NCBI RefSeq assembly: GCF_016925635.1 | Contig: NZ_CP070490.1 | Location: 62,001-126,000, forward strand | From: Lysinibacillus fusiformis | Lineage (GTDB): Bacteria; Bacillota; Bacilli; Bacillales_A; Planococcaceae | Length of the DNA: 64,000 nucleotides | Direction: 5' to 3' | In this document: in pieces, positions 29,053 to 37,702 of the stretch | How positions within the stretch are numbered: position 1 is the first letter of the stretch | Layout of the letters: each line of letters starts with the position of its first letter | Translations under genes and position numbers: made by a program | Notes under the pieces: generated by a model | What the model was told of the DNA's origin: nothing | Database searches by the model: none | What the model saw: only the letters and a program-made list of their open reading frames with translations

Positions 29053-30381
29053 CTATTCCTCCATCTCTTTATCTGTTTGTCTCACAACAATGCGTGAGCC
29101 TTCAACTTTAATAATTTCTACATGTTGGTTGGCATCGATATAGCCACCTTCCGATACAATATCAATGCGTTCACTACCCAGTACCATTGTTCCAGATGGA
29201 CGTAATGGCGTAAGCGTTTTCCCTATTTTCCCTAACAGTTCTGTGCGATTCACATTAGATACATACCCTTCTTCTGTCGTGGTTGCATCCATTAACACAA
29301 GCCTGTTTAAGACATGCAGTTTTTTTCCGAAAAATTTCATCAGGATCACCATTCCTATCATCGCTATCACAAGCGCAATGAGAATTGCTACTATCATTTG
29401 CATCATATTTGCACCTGCCAGTATCAGACTTAGTACTATTAATACACCACCTAAAATACCAACAATACCACCAGGGACAAAAAACTCTGCAATTAAAAGG
29501 GCTAAACCAATAATAAATAACAACAATGTTTCATATCCCGCAAAGCCCGCAACCATATGTCCAAAGAAAAATAAACCAAGTGCTGATAAACCCATTATAC
29601 CTGGAACGCCGAATCCTGGCGAATAAAGCTCCATTACAAGTCCTAAACTTGCGATAGACAATAAAATAGGTACAATGATGGGATTTGTAATAAAACGAGC
29701 CAATTTTTCAGAGAAGGTTGGTTCAATGGAAACTATATCACTACCATTTAGGTTAGTTACCTCTAAAAGCTCCTGAAAATTCTTAACCGTCCCCTCAGAG
29801 TACTTAACCTTTAATGCCTCTGAGGCTGATAAGGTTAACAAATTCTTACCGCCAGCACGGTATTCTGGTAGTTCATAGTTGGTATCTGCCATGGCTAATG
29901 CATACTTAGGGTCGCGACCTGACGTTTCTGCCGCTGCTTTCATTTGAGCAAGCCAAGCACTATTGGCCTTTAAGTCGGCTGCATTCCCTGCTGAATCGAT
30001 AACTGCCGCTGCACCGATTGTTCCATTTGGAACCATGTAGATCTTTTCCGCATGTAAGGCTAAAAAAGCACCTGCTGAGTGTGCATCCTTATTAATATAA
30101 GCAATCGTTTTTAAGTCCGTTGCATCCATAAGCATGGCGATATCACTTGCCGCATTCACGAAACCGCCAGGCGTATTTATTTCTAAGATAATCGCCTCTG
30201 CCTTGTTTTCTTCAGCCTCTTTAAAAGCTCGTTCTAAAAATGCATGAAGTCCTCGCTCTACTTCATTATGAATCGGAACATGATAAACCTTATTACTGGC
30301 AAAAGCCGAAGTTAATGGAAACGCTAACAAAAAAGTCATCCATATCACTAGTAAATAGCCGAGGGTTCTCCGTTTTCGCAT
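29053..30381 (-). CDS. yqeZ: NfeD family membrane-bound serine protease (YqeZ)
   Basis: A 442-residue protein: signal peptide (1-28), a ClpP-class serine-protease domain (residues 34-200, with INTPGGFVNAASDI and the SAGAFLAL catalytic serine loop), membrane helices (about 235-345) and a C-terminal OB-fold NfeD domain. It works with flotillin FloA at membrane microdomains. AGGGAGG lies upstream of the ATG. The hairpins upstream mark the border to rpsU, so it is the first gene of the nfeD-floA-yqfC-yqfD-phoH run. Confidence 0.93.
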   Translation of the reverse strand: MRKRRTLGYLLVIWMTFLLAFPLTSAFASNKVYHVPIHNEVERGLHAFLERAFKEAEENKAEAIILEINTPGGFVNAASDIAMLMDATDLKTIAYINKDAHSAGAFLALHAEKIYMVPNGTIGAAAVIDSAGNAADLKANSAWLAQMKAAAETSGRDPKYALAMADTNYELPEYRAGGKNLLTLSASEALKVKYSEGTVKNFQELLEVTNLNGSDIVSIEPTFSEKLARFITNPIIVPILLSIASLGLVMELYSPGFGVPGIMGLSALGLFFFGHMVAGFAGYETLLLFIIGLALLIAEFFVPGGIVGILGGVLIVLSLILAGANMMQMIVAILIALVIAMIGMVILMKFFGKKLHVLNRLVLMDATTTEEGYVSNVNRTELLGKIGKTLTPLRPSGTMVLGSERIDIVSEGGYIDANQHVEIIKVEGSRIVVRQTDKEMEE

Positions 30382-30496
30382 CTTTTTCCCTCCCTTCTAA
30401 CATGCTTCTCCTCTGTATATACGGTCAATCATGCGAAAAGTTTCACAAATCTTAAAAATTTATTAATTTAATACATCATGATCTTGAATCAAAATT

Positions 30497-30513
30497 ACCC
30501 ACATCATGTGGGT
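30497..30513. promoter_or_regulatory. Small palindrome in the rpsU-nfeD gap
   Basis: ACCCACAT-C-ATGTGGGT is a perfect 8+1+8 palindrome about 115 bases upstream of the nfeD start. It may bind a dimeric regulator or form a hairpin. Confidence 0.4.
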
Positions 30514-30517
30514 TGTA

Positions 30518-30557
30518 AAAAAGCCGAATGAATCAATGTGATTTCATTCGGCTTTTT
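30518..30557. terminator. Terminator between rpsU and nfeD
   Basis: AAAAAGCCGAATGAA pairs with TTCATTCGGCTTTTT around a 10-base loop, with A and T runs at both ends. Confidence 0.85.
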
Positions 30558-30588
30558 CATATGTACGTAAAGTTGAGCAATGTAAAAT

Positions 30589-30624
30589 ACCTGAAATTAA
30601 TCAAAAATGAGATTAATTTCAGGT
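30589..30624 (-). terminator. Terminator after rpsU
   Basis: ACCTGAAATTAAT pairs perfectly with ATTAATTTCAGGT. The plus-strand sequence left of it is A-rich. Confidence 0.75.
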
Positions 30625-30695
30625 ATAACTTTGTCTGCTCAGTGAATCATACAATTGCGTGTTATGAACGTAGGGATTTTTAATGGGAAATTAAA

Positions 30696-30869
30696 TTACC
30701 ACTTACGTTTACGTGCAGCTTCTGATTTCTTTTTACGTTTTACGCTAGGTTTTTCGTAGAACTCGCGCTTTCTAACTTCTTGAATTGTACCACTTTTTGA
30801 TACAGTACGTTTGAAGCGGCGAAGAGCATCTTCAAGCGATTCGTTTTTGCGAACGACAGTTTTTGACAT
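30696..30869 (-). CDS. rpsU: 30S ribosomal protein S21
   Basis: A 57-residue, strongly basic ribosomal protein starting [19 protein letters not shown] and ending in a Lys/Arg tail. It sits on the 30S platform near the anti-Shine-Dalgarno. The start at 30869 matches the family; an upstream ATG at 30893 gives an unlikely extension. In B. subtilis yqeY follows rpsU, but no yqeY is adjacent here (see the YqeY-like gene at 57.2 kb). Confidence 0.97.
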   Translation of the reverse strand: MSKTVVRKNESLEDALRRFKRTVSKSGTIQEVRKREFYEKPSVKRKKKSEAARKRKW

Positions 30870-31080
30870 CTCTCTTTCCCTCCCTCCGAACACACGTCAA
30901 TACACAATTAGGCAAATAACCTTCTGTTGTGTACTAAAAAATTATATCGTATTGTCTAATAATGGTCAATAGAAAGTATACGAAATTATCAAGTGAATTT
31001 TTGGTTTTATTTTTTCTCGCATTATTCATACACAATTCGCCCACAATAAAAATAATTACATTTTCTTAACAATTAGGGGG

Positions 31081-31110
31081 TTTACAAAAAATAGAATAAG
31101 GGCGTAGAAT
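31081..31110 (+). promoter_or_regulatory. Sigma-A promoter of the ktr operon
   Basis: TTTACA (31081-31086) and TAGAAT (31105-31110) are 18 bases apart, just upstream of the riboswitch. Confidence 0.65.
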
Positions 31111-31127
31111 AATCACATTCTATTTCA

Positions 31128-31262
31128 TATCGGCCAAATCTCAATTATTTGAGAACGGAGGAACCAATCTTTTGGGGTTAATTCTGCATTAGCAGAAGGG
31201 ATGAGAAAGCTCTTTCGCCATCCTACCCGTCAGCTAACTTCGTCGGCTAAAGCGAAGGAGGT
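31128..31262 (+). promoter_or_regulatory. c-di-AMP riboswitch (ydaO/yuaA type)
   Basis: The core blocks of the motif are present in order: TGAGAACGGAGGAACCAA, TTGGGGTTAATT, GAAGGGATGAGA, CGCCATCCTACCCGTCAGC, and TAACTTCGTCGGCTAAAGCG. The family is found before ktrAB (yuaA) in B. subtilis and turns expression off when c-di-AMP is high. A weak hairpin with T-rich tail (AGCATG 31283 / CATGCTTTTA 31303) is a possible expression-platform terminator. Confidence 0.9.
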
Positions 31263-31378
31263 CGTTATTGACCACCATTATTAGCATGTTTTCTGCCCTT
31301 TTCATGCTTTTATCGTAGGTCTTTTTATTATGCCATTAAACAACTAGTTGTTTACTATACAGAATTGAGGAAAATGAA

Positions 31379-32716
31379 ATGAACAATTTTAAAAGAGCAT
31401 TAAACCCTCCCAAAGTTCTCGTATTGGGGTTTGCCCTCATTATTGCCATAGGGACGTTTTTTTTAACAATGCCATTTTCTACTGAGGATGGGAAGGGTTT
31501 GCCCTTTTTAGATGCCTTATTCACTGCTACTTCAGCTACTTGTGTCACAGGTTTAATTGTAGTTGATACAGGTGATACCTTCTCTATTTTTGGCGAAGTG
31601 GTTATTTTACTCTTGATCCAAATTGGCGGTTTAGGATTTATGACATTTGCCACATTATTATTTTTACTGCTTGGAAAGAAAATTTCATTAAAAGAGAGAC
31701 TGCTGCTTAAAGAGGCCTTTAATAATATCTCTATTGCTGGACTTGTTCGATTAGTGAAAAGAATATTGCTCTTTACAGTATGTATTGAAATAATCGGCGG
31801 TCTTATTCTATCGATTCGTTTTTCTTTTAATATGCCAATTGGAAAGGCCCTTTATTTCGGATTTTTTCATGCCATCTCCAACTTCAACAACGCAGGCTTC
31901 GATTTAATGGGTGGTTTTAACGGGATGACTGCCTATGTTGATGATCCCTTTGTAGTTTTCACCATCTGTGCCCTTATTACAATCGGTGGATTAGGCTTTA
32001 TTGTTATGAATGAATTATATGAATATCGTGTTACTAAAAGGCTTTCTGTCCATACAAAAATTGTCCTAGTAACTACTCTATTACTAACTATTAGTGGAAC
32101 CATTTTGATATTTTTGTTTGAGTATGGCAACAAAAAAACACTTGGACCATTATCAGATTGGGGTAAAGTGTTAGGTTCCCTTTACCAAACGGTTACGCCA
32201 AGAACCGCGGGCTCCAATACACTGGCTATTGGAGACCTAACACATTCTACATTATTTTTAATGATACTTTTCATGTTTATTGGGGCAGGCTCTGGGTCGA
32301 CTGCTGGAGGTATTAAAATAACAACTTTTGCTGTTTTAGTAGCCACTATGTGGTCACAAATTAGAGGAAAAGAAGATGTCGTTCTCTTTAAACGTAGAAT
32401 TGTCACTGAAACTATTTTAAAGGCATTGACGGTTACAATGTCCGGTGGATTAATCGTTGTAGTCGTAACGATTATTCTTAGCATTACTGAACAACACCAT
32501 AGTTTTATGATGTATTTATTTGAGGCTACTTCTGCATTTGGTACTGTTGGTCTTTCGATGGGTCTAACCCCTGAGCTAACACCTACTGGTCGTCTTCTTA
32601 TTATTTTTACAATGTTCGCAGGAAGAGTTGGACCACTAACCATTGCTTTTGCCATTGCAAACCGAAGAAAAAAAGAGAGTTTCCACCACCCGAAAGGAAA
32701 TATTATGATTGGATAA
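31379..32716 (+). CDS. ktrB: Potassium uptake channel-like subunit KtrB/KtrD
   Basis: A 445-residue membrane protein of the Ktr/Trk family, with four membrane-pore-membrane repeats and selectivity-filter loops (for example TSATCVTGLIVVDTG and ATSAFGTVGLSMGL). It takes up potassium, coupled to sodium, together with the cytoplasmic KtrA-type subunit encoded next. ATG has GAGG eight bases before it. High c-di-AMP should shut the operon through the riboswitch, so potassium import is reduced. Confidence 0.93.
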   Translation: MNNFKRALNPPKVLVLGFALIIAIGTFFLTMPFSTEDGKGLPFLDALFTATSATCVTGLIVVDTGDTFSIFGEVVILLLIQIGGLGFMTFATLLFLLLGKKISLKERLLLKEAFNNISIAGLVRLVKRILLFTVCIEIIGGLILSIRFSFNMPIGKALYFGFFHAISNFNNAGFDLMGGFNGMTAYVDDPFVVFTICALITIGGLGFIVMNELYEYRVTKRLSVHTKIVLVTTLLLTISGTILIFLFEYGNKKTLGPLSDWGKVLGSLYQTVTPRTAGSNTLAIGDLTHSTLFLMILFMFIGAGSGSTAGGIKITTFAVLVATMWSQIRGKEDVVLFKRRIVTETILKALTVTMSGGLIVVVVTIILSITEQHHSFMMYLFEATSAFGTVGLSMGLTPELTPTGRLLIIFTMFAGRVGPLTIAFAIANRRKKESFHHPKGNIMIG

Positions 32717-32742
32717 CACAATGACAGGAGGTTCAAAAGGCT

Positions 32743-33399
32743 ATGACCATTAAACAATACGCTGTTATTGGCTTAGGTAGATTCGGAACAAGCGTTGCGC
32801 GCAGATTGCATGAAGCTGGACAGGAAATTTTGGGAATTGACATAAATGAAGAAAGAGTAGAGGATGCGGAACCCTATGTGACTCACGCTGTAGTTGCAGA
32901 TGCCACAGAAGAAAAAGCTTTAAAATCAATTGGCATTGGTAACTTCGATTGTGTCATCGTTGCGATTGGTAATGATATGCAGTCTAGTATTTTAACCGTC
33001 TCTTTATTAAAAGAGCTAGGGATCAAAAAAGTGATTGCAAAGGCACTAGGTAAAAGACATGGGCAAGTGTTAGATAAAGTGGGGGCCGATTGGATTATTT
33101 ATCCAGAAAGAGATATGGGTGAACGTGTGGCTAATCAACTCCTATCCCCAAATATGTTGAATTATATCGAATTATCTAAGGAATACAGTATTGAAGAAAT
33201 TATGATTCCTTCTAAAATGGCTGGACGAAACCTTCGTGATTTAGACTTGCGCGCAAGATATAACGTCAGTGTGATTGCGATTGTGCGAGAAGGAGAAATT
33301 ATTATCTCTCCTTCTCCTGAGCAGATAATTGAAAAGGAAGATTTATTAGTAATGATTGGTCCTCGAAAAGATCTTACTTTATTCTCAAACATACAATAA
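32743..33399 (+). CDS. ktrA: Potassium uptake regulatory subunit KtrA/KtrC
   Basis: A 218-residue RCK protein. The N-terminal Rossmann domain has GLGRFG at residues 8-13, and the C-terminal TrkA-C domain (about 135-218) is where KtrA/KtrC bind c-di-AMP. ATP or ADP binding to the RCK ring gates KtrB. It starts 26 bases after ktrB with AGGAGG upstream. I cannot decide between the KtrA and KtrC names from sequence alone. Confidence 0.93.
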   Translation: MTIKQYAVIGLGRFGTSVARRLHEAGQEILGIDINEERVEDAEPYVTHAVVADATEEKALKSIGIGNFDCVIVAIGNDMQSSILTVSLLKELGIKKVIAKALGKRHGQVLDKVGADWIIYPERDMGERVANQLLSPNMLNYIELSKEYSIEEIMIPSKMAGRNLRDLDLRARYNVSVIAIVREGEIIISPSPEQIIEKEDLLVMIGPRKDLTLFSNIQ

Positions 33400-33404
33400 A
33401 CACA

Positions 33405-33444
33405 AAAAAGGCTGTGTCAAGTTCTAATTGATACAGCCTTTTTC
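33405..33444. terminator. Shared terminator of the ktr and cotJ operons
   Basis: AAAAAGGCTGTGTCAA pairs with TTGATACAGCCTTTTT (one wobble pair). It is symmetrical, with A and T runs for both strands. Confidence 0.9.
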
Positions 33445-33447
33445 GTC

Positions 33448-34017
33448 TTAAAAAACTTTCTTTTGATCTCGATCATCTTTTAAGATTTCAACAGCCTCTC
33501 TAAAACGCTGAGAGTGTACAATTTCTCGTTCACGTAAGAACTTCAAGCTATCATTTAAATCGGTGTCATCGGATAAATCAATAATCCATTGATATGTGGC
33601 GCGTGCTTTTTCTTCAGCTGCTATATCCTCATACAAATCTGCAATAGGATCACCCTTTGCCTGAATATAGGTTGCTGTAAACGGTACCCCTGAGGCATTT
33701 TGATAAAATAAAGCCCGATCATGATTCACATAATGATCACCTAAACCAGCCTCTTTAAGCATTTCTGGTGTCGCATCTTTTGTTAGCTTATAAATCATCG
33801 TGGCAATCATTTCTAAGTGTGAAAATTCTTCTGTTGCGATATCAGTTAATAATCCCACTACTTTATCGGGAATCGTATAGCGCTGATTCATGTAGCGAAG
33901 AGCTGCAGCCAGTTCCCCATCAGCCCCTCCATATTGCTCAATTAAAAACTTAGCAAGCATTGGATTACATGTACTAACTTTTACTGGATACTGGAGCTTC
34001 TTTTCATAATACCACAA
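33448..34017 (-). CDS. cotJC: Spore coat protein CotJC (manganese catalase-like)
   Basis: A 189-residue inner spore-coat protein of the dimanganese catalase family. Carboxylate/His ligand motifs visible: EEFSHLEMIATMIYKL and EIVHSQRFREAVE. The start is TTG (MWYYEKKLQYPVKVSTCNP...), matching the family N-terminus, with GGAGG 8-9 bases upstream. Last gene of cotJABC, which is sporulation specific (sigma-E in B. subtilis). Confidence 0.95.
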   Translation of the reverse strand: MWYYEKKLQYPVKVSTCNPMLAKFLIEQYGGADGELAAALRYMNQRYTIPDKVVGLLTDIATEEFSHLEMIATMIYKLTKDATPEMLKEAGLGDHYVNHDRALFYQNASGVPFTATYIQAKGDPIADLYEDIAAEEKARATYQWIIDLSDDTDLNDSLKFLREREIVHSQRFREAVEILKDDRDQKKVF

Positions 34018-34041
34018 AAATTCTTCCTCCTAATCTTTTGA

Positions 34042-34305
34042 TTAGACTTGCCATGGCCATGGTGTATCAATCCAGTTAAAAGGATAATTCGAATAGCTTC
34101 TCCCAAAATTCATGAGTGGTCCATATTTTTGTTCAAAGTCAATTTTGAGCTTCATACTTTTCTCAGTATTTTCATTAAATTGCTGAATGGCGTCATAATC
34201 GTGTGGATGCGTGTCTAAATAGAGGTTTAATTCAACAATGACGAAATCGATTGCTTGTATTTCTTCTAACTGCTTATAAAATTCGGGCGGCATCTTTTTA
34301 GTCAT
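34042..34305 (-). CDS. cotJB: Spore coat protein CotJB
   Basis: An 87-residue CotJB protein (motif LEEIQAIDFVIVELNLYLDTHPHD, seen in parts; end with WIDTPWPWQV). Needed for assembly of CotJA and CotJC in the coat. It overlaps the end of cotJA by four bases (ATGA), so they are translationally coupled. Confidence 0.94.
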   Translation of the reverse strand: MTKKMPPEFYKQLEEIQAIDFVIVELNLYLDTHPHDYDAIQQFNENTEKSMKLKIDFEQKYGPLMNFGRSYSNYPFNWIDTPWPWQV

Positions 34306-34526
34306 TCTTCCTCCCTCCTTTTAGGGGGAAATGGGTATGGGCTAAATAACTGTGGCCATAGCGTACCTGCCATTAGCGCTTCTCTTGGGGTTTGGAATTG
34401 GGGTAGTCCAGGTGGTTGAAAACCCATATACAGTTGTGGGGGTGTGGCAAAATACTTTACTTCTATAGGCTTACAAGGGTCGAATGGGCTAATATAGGGC
34501 CTCCAAGACTTATACTGTGTAAACAT
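34302..34526 (-). CDS. cotJA: Spore coat protein CotJA
   Basis: A 74-residue, proline-rich coat-associated protein with the family pattern SWRPYISPFDPCKPIEVKYFATPPQLYMGFQPPGLPQF seen in overlapping short pieces. First gene of the operon, with AGGAGG just upstream of ATG. A sporulation promoter should lie in the 34527-34600 gap; I did not identify it. Confidence 0.93.
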   Translation of the reverse strand: MFTQYKSWRPYISPFDPCKPIEVKYFATPPQLYMGFQPPGLPQFQTPREALMAGTLWPQLFSPYPFPPKRREEE

Positions 34527-34602
34527 GACATCCTCCTTTCAGTATTCACGTTCATCAGTGGAGTATATGTGAATAAAAAAATGATATGCTGATTAGACAC
34601 AA

Positions 34603-34648
34603 AGAAGCCATAAGCTCCTACGAATAAACGTAAGAGCTTATGGCTTCT
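34603..34648. terminator. Terminator after deoC
   Basis: AGAAGCCATAAGCTC pairs perfectly with GAGCTTATGGCTTCT across a 16-base loop. It separates deoC from cotJA. Confidence 0.8.
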
Positions 34649-34663
34649 ATAAAAAAGAAAAAA

Positions 34664-35335
34664 TTAGTAGTTAGAATCAGCTATTAAGCCATTCATAATG
34701 GCTACACCAGAGCTTGCCCCAATACGAGTTGCACCAGCTTCCACCATTTTTTTCATGTCCTCTAAGCTACGAACGCCACCTGAAGCTTTTACACCAAGCT
34801 CAGGACCTACTGTTTTACGCATAAGCGCAATATCCTCTGCTGTTGCTCCACCAGTAGAAAAACCAGTAGATGTTTTCACATAGTCAGCACCTGCTGCTAC
34901 AGCTAACTCACAAGCTTTCACTTTTTCTTCGTCTGTTAGTAAGCATGCTTCAATAATAACTTTTACAAGTGCGCTACCTTTAGCCGCTTCTACAACTGCT
35001 GCGATATCCGCTTGTACTAGTTCATCGTTTTTATCTTTTAACGCACCGATATTAATGACCATATCCACTTCTTTTGCACCGTTAGCGATAGCATCTTTTG
35101 CTTCAAATGCTTTGACTGCTGGTGTATTAGCACCAAGCGGGAAGCCAATAACCGTACAAACTACAACTTCTGTACCTTGTAATAATTCACTGCTGCGTTT
35201 AACCCAAGTTGGATTTACACAAACAGAAGCAAAGTTAAATTGTTTAGCTTCTGCACATAATTTTTCAATTTGTTCCTTTGTTGCCTCAGCCTTTAATAAT
35301 GTATGATCAATCATACGTGCAAAATTTTGTTCCAT
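34664..35335 (-). CDS. deoC: Deoxyribose-phosphate aldolase
   Basis: A 223-residue class I aldolase (TIM barrel) that splits 2-deoxyribose-5-phosphate into glyceraldehyde-3-phosphate and acetaldehyde. The Schiff-base lysine is Lys154 (DYVKTSTGF), with Asp91 (EVDMVINIG) nearby; HTLLK opens the barrel. ATG at 35335 has GGAG nine bases upstream; an in-frame ATG at 35353 lies in the ribosome-site region. It lies downstream of mtaB in the same direction, separated by a terminator. Confidence 0.96.
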   Translation of the reverse strand: MEQNFARMIDHTLLKAEATKEQIEKLCAEAKQFNFASVCVNPTWVKRSSELLQGTEVVVCTVIGFPLGANTPAVKAFEAKDAIANGAKEVDMVINIGALKDKNDELVQADIAAVVEAAKGSALVKVIIEACLLTDEEKVKACELAVAAGADYVKTSTGFSTGGATAEDIALMRKTVGPELGVKASGGVRSLEDMKKMVEAGATRIGASSGVAIMNGLIADSNY

Positions 35336-35493
35336 TGTTGAACGCTCCTTCATTAAGCAAGATGTACGTACCTCTTCGAATCATACCACTTTTTCATGTT
35401 GCCGTCTAATATCTTTCTATATTATTGATTTGGTTGATTTTAATTCGCACTATGACATCGATATTAGAATTTATTTTAGCATTTTCCAAGAAC

Positions 35494-35529
35494 AAAAAAG
35501 GATTGCCTACAGATGCTGGCAATCCTTTT
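35494..35529 (-). terminator. Terminator after mtaB
   Basis: AAAAGGATTGCC pairs with GGCAATCCTTTT around a 10-base loop, flanked by the A-run needed on the minus-strand RNA. Confidence 0.9.
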
Positions 35530-35533
35530 CATA

Positions 35534-36868
35534 TTAATTAACTGTTTCTAAAACGCGAACAAATTGTCCTTGTGAGTGTGGATAGCCTGCTTGTGTAATT
35601 TTTACTTTTACAAGCTGTCCAATGAGACTTTCTGGCCCTTCAAACACTATTTTTAAGTAATTGTCTGTATAGCCAGTTAGAAGTCCTTCTTCTTCAGTGC
35701 CATCATGGACAAATTCTTCAGGAATCACTTCTAATACTTGCTCTTCAAAACGAGATGCATATTCTTTTGCCAATTGATCATTTAAAGAAATAAGGCGATG
35801 TACACGCTCATTTTTAATATCTTCATCAATTTGATCCTCCATACGTGCAGCTGGCGTGCCTGTACGTGGAGAGAACGGGAAGACGTGTAGTTCAGAGAAC
35901 TTATGATCACGAATAAAGTTGTACGTTTCCATAAACTCTTCCTCTGTCTCACCTGGGAAACCAACAATGACATCTGATGTGACAGCTAAATCAGGTAATG
36001 CTTCATGTAATTTCGTTAAACGTTCACCGAAAAATTCCATTGTATATTTACGACGCATACGTTTTAAAACCGTATCAGAACCTGATTGAATTGGAATGTG
36101 TAAATGGTTAACAACAATCTTTGATTCACGAAGAACTTCAATGACTTCATCTGTTAATTGACTAGCCTCAATAGATGAAATACGAAGGCGCTTTAAGCCT
36201 TTTACATTGGCTTCTAGATCACGCAGTAACTGTGCTAGATTATAATCTTTTAAGTCTTGTCCATAGCCACCCGTATGAATACCCGTTAAAACGATTTCTA
36301 GATAGCCAGCGTCAACTAGTTGCTGTGCTTGATGTAAAACTTCTTGAGGGTCACGAGAACGCATTAAGCCACGTGCCCATGGGATGATACAAAATGTACA
36401 GAAGTTGTTACAGCCTTCCTGTATTTTTAATGAAGCACGTGTACGGTCCGTAAATGCTGGTACATCTAGTTCCTCGTATACACGATTCTTCATAATATTA
36501 CGTACGGCATTAATCGGTTGACGTTCTGCACGATATTGGTCAATATAGCCCAATAATTTCGTACGATCCTGTGTTCCTACAACAATATCAACGCCAGGAA
36601 TCGCCATGATTTCTGCTGGGGATGTCTGCGCATAGCATCCCGTTACACAAATAACGGCATCAGGATTTTGTCGCACTGCACGACGAATCACCTGACGAGA
36701 TTTCTTATCTCCAGTATTGGTAACTGTACAAGTATTAATGACATATACGTCTGCTTGATGATCAAATTCTGTACGATCATAGCCTTCTTCCTTGAACAGT
36801 TGCCAGATTGCTTCTGTTTCGTAATGATTTACTTTACAGCCAAGTGTGTGAAAAGCCACTTTTGACAA
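35534..36868 (-). CDS. mtaB: tRNA (t6A37)-C2 methylthiotransferase MtaB
   Basis: A 444-residue radical-SAM enzyme that adds a methylthio group to t6A37 of tRNA reading ANN codons. Two iron-sulphur sites are visible: auxiliary Cys11, Cys47 and Cys78, and the radical-SAM triad Cys153, Cys157 and Cys160 (EGCNNFCTFC). A C-terminal TRAM domain follows (about 375-440). Located 15 bases after rsmE, as in B. subtilis yqeU-yqeV. Confidence 0.96.
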   Translation of the reverse strand: MSKVAFHTLGCKVNHYETEAIWQLFKEEGYDRTEFDHQADVYVINTCTVTNTGDKKSRQVIRRAVRQNPDAVICVTGCYAQTSPAEIMAIPGVDIVVGTQDRTKLLGYIDQYRAERQPINAVRNIMKNRVYEELDVPAFTDRTRASLKIQEGCNNFCTFCIIPWARGLMRSRDPQEVLHQAQQLVDAGYLEIVLTGIHTGGYGQDLKDYNLAQLLRDLEANVKGLKRLRISSIEASQLTDEVIEVLRESKIVVNHLHIPIQSGSDTVLKRMRRKYTMEFFGERLTKLHEALPDLAVTSDVIVGFPGETEEEFMETYNFIRDHKFSELHVFPFSPRTGTPAARMEDQIDEDIKNERVHRLISLNDQLAKEYASRFEEQVLEVIPEEFVHDGTEEEGLLTGYTDNYLKIVFEGPESLIGQLVKVKITQAGYPHSQGQFVRVLETVN

Positions 36869-36883
36869 GGCTGAACACCTCTT

Positions 36884-37621
36884 TCATTCAAATTCATAGG
36901 ATATGGCAGACAGTGCGTATAATGGCGCTGTTTCTGCTCGTAAAATTCTCGGTCCTAATGACATCGTTTGAGCACCTGCTTGTAATAGCGCTTCCGACTC
37001 TTGACGAGAAATGCCCCCCTCAGGACCAAATATTATAAGCATTGATTTCGACTTCTTATCATACACGTTTTTTAGCTTCTCCGCAAACCTTGTGCGTTTT
37101 TCTGCCTTTGCATCCTCTTCATCCGCAATAAAAACGGCGTCGAAATGATCTATTTGTTGTAACAGCTGTTTAAATGATATGGGTTCAAAAACTGTTGGAA
37201 TATGCGTGCGATGGGCTTGTTCCGCAGCTTCCTTGGCAATTTTCTGTAATCTTTCTTGCTTTTTTGCCCCTTTTTTCTTGTCCCATTTTACAATGGAGCG
37301 TTCAGCTTCAAAGGGTAATAAAGCAAACATCCCAAGCTCTGTGGCTTTTTGGGTAATGAGCTCTAGCTTATCACCTTTTGGCAAACCACAAGCTACTGTT
37401 ACTTGAATAGGTAGCTCTGATGAAGGGATTATTTGACCAGTCGCTTCAATGACGACCTCATCTCCTTCAAATCCTTCAATTGTGCATATATGCGCAATGT
37501 TTTGTGCTACAACTACAATTTTGTCGCCTTGTTTCATACGCATCACTCGCTCAATATGCCGAGCATCTTCGCCACTAATACGTGCATTCTCTATTGCTGT
37601 TTCAATAAAATAACGTTGCAT
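36884..37621 (-). CDS. rsmE: 16S rRNA m3U1498 methyltransferase RsmE
   Basis: A 245-residue SPOUT methyltransferase. The N-terminal PUA-like RNA-binding part (MQRYFIETAIENARISGEDARHIERVMRMKQGD, in overlapping pieces) precedes the knotted SAM domain with IFGPEGGIS and LGPRILRAETA, the cofactor loop. Next to mtaB and downstream of prmA. A hairpin with terminator character lies between prmA and this gene, so read-through or an internal promoter may control it. Confidence 0.95.
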   Translation of the reverse strand: MQRYFIETAIENARISGEDARHIERVMRMKQGDKIVVVAQNIAHICTIEGFEGDEVVIEATGQIIPSSELPIQVTVACGLPKGDKLELITQKATELGMFALLPFEAERSIVKWDKKKGAKKQERLQKIAKEAAEQAHRTHIPTVFEPISFKQLLQQIDHFDAVFIADEEDAKAEKRTRFAEKLKNVYDKKSKSMLIIFGPEGGISRQESEALLQAGAQTMSLGPRILRAETAPLYALSAISYEFE

Positions 37622-37650
37622 GCCACACAGTCCTTTCTAGCAAGAAACGA

Positions 37651-37688
37651 AAACGCCAAATCACAAGCACACGGCTCACGATTTGGCG
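37651..37688 (-). terminator. Hairpin between prmA and rsmE
   Basis: CGCCAAATC (37654-37662) pairs with GATTTGGCG (37680-37688). On the minus-strand RNA the stem is followed by GTTTTCGTTTCTTG, a T-rich tract. Probably a partial terminator within the operon. Confidence 0.65.
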
Positions 37689-37702
37689 CTTCCTTAGTCA
37701 AG

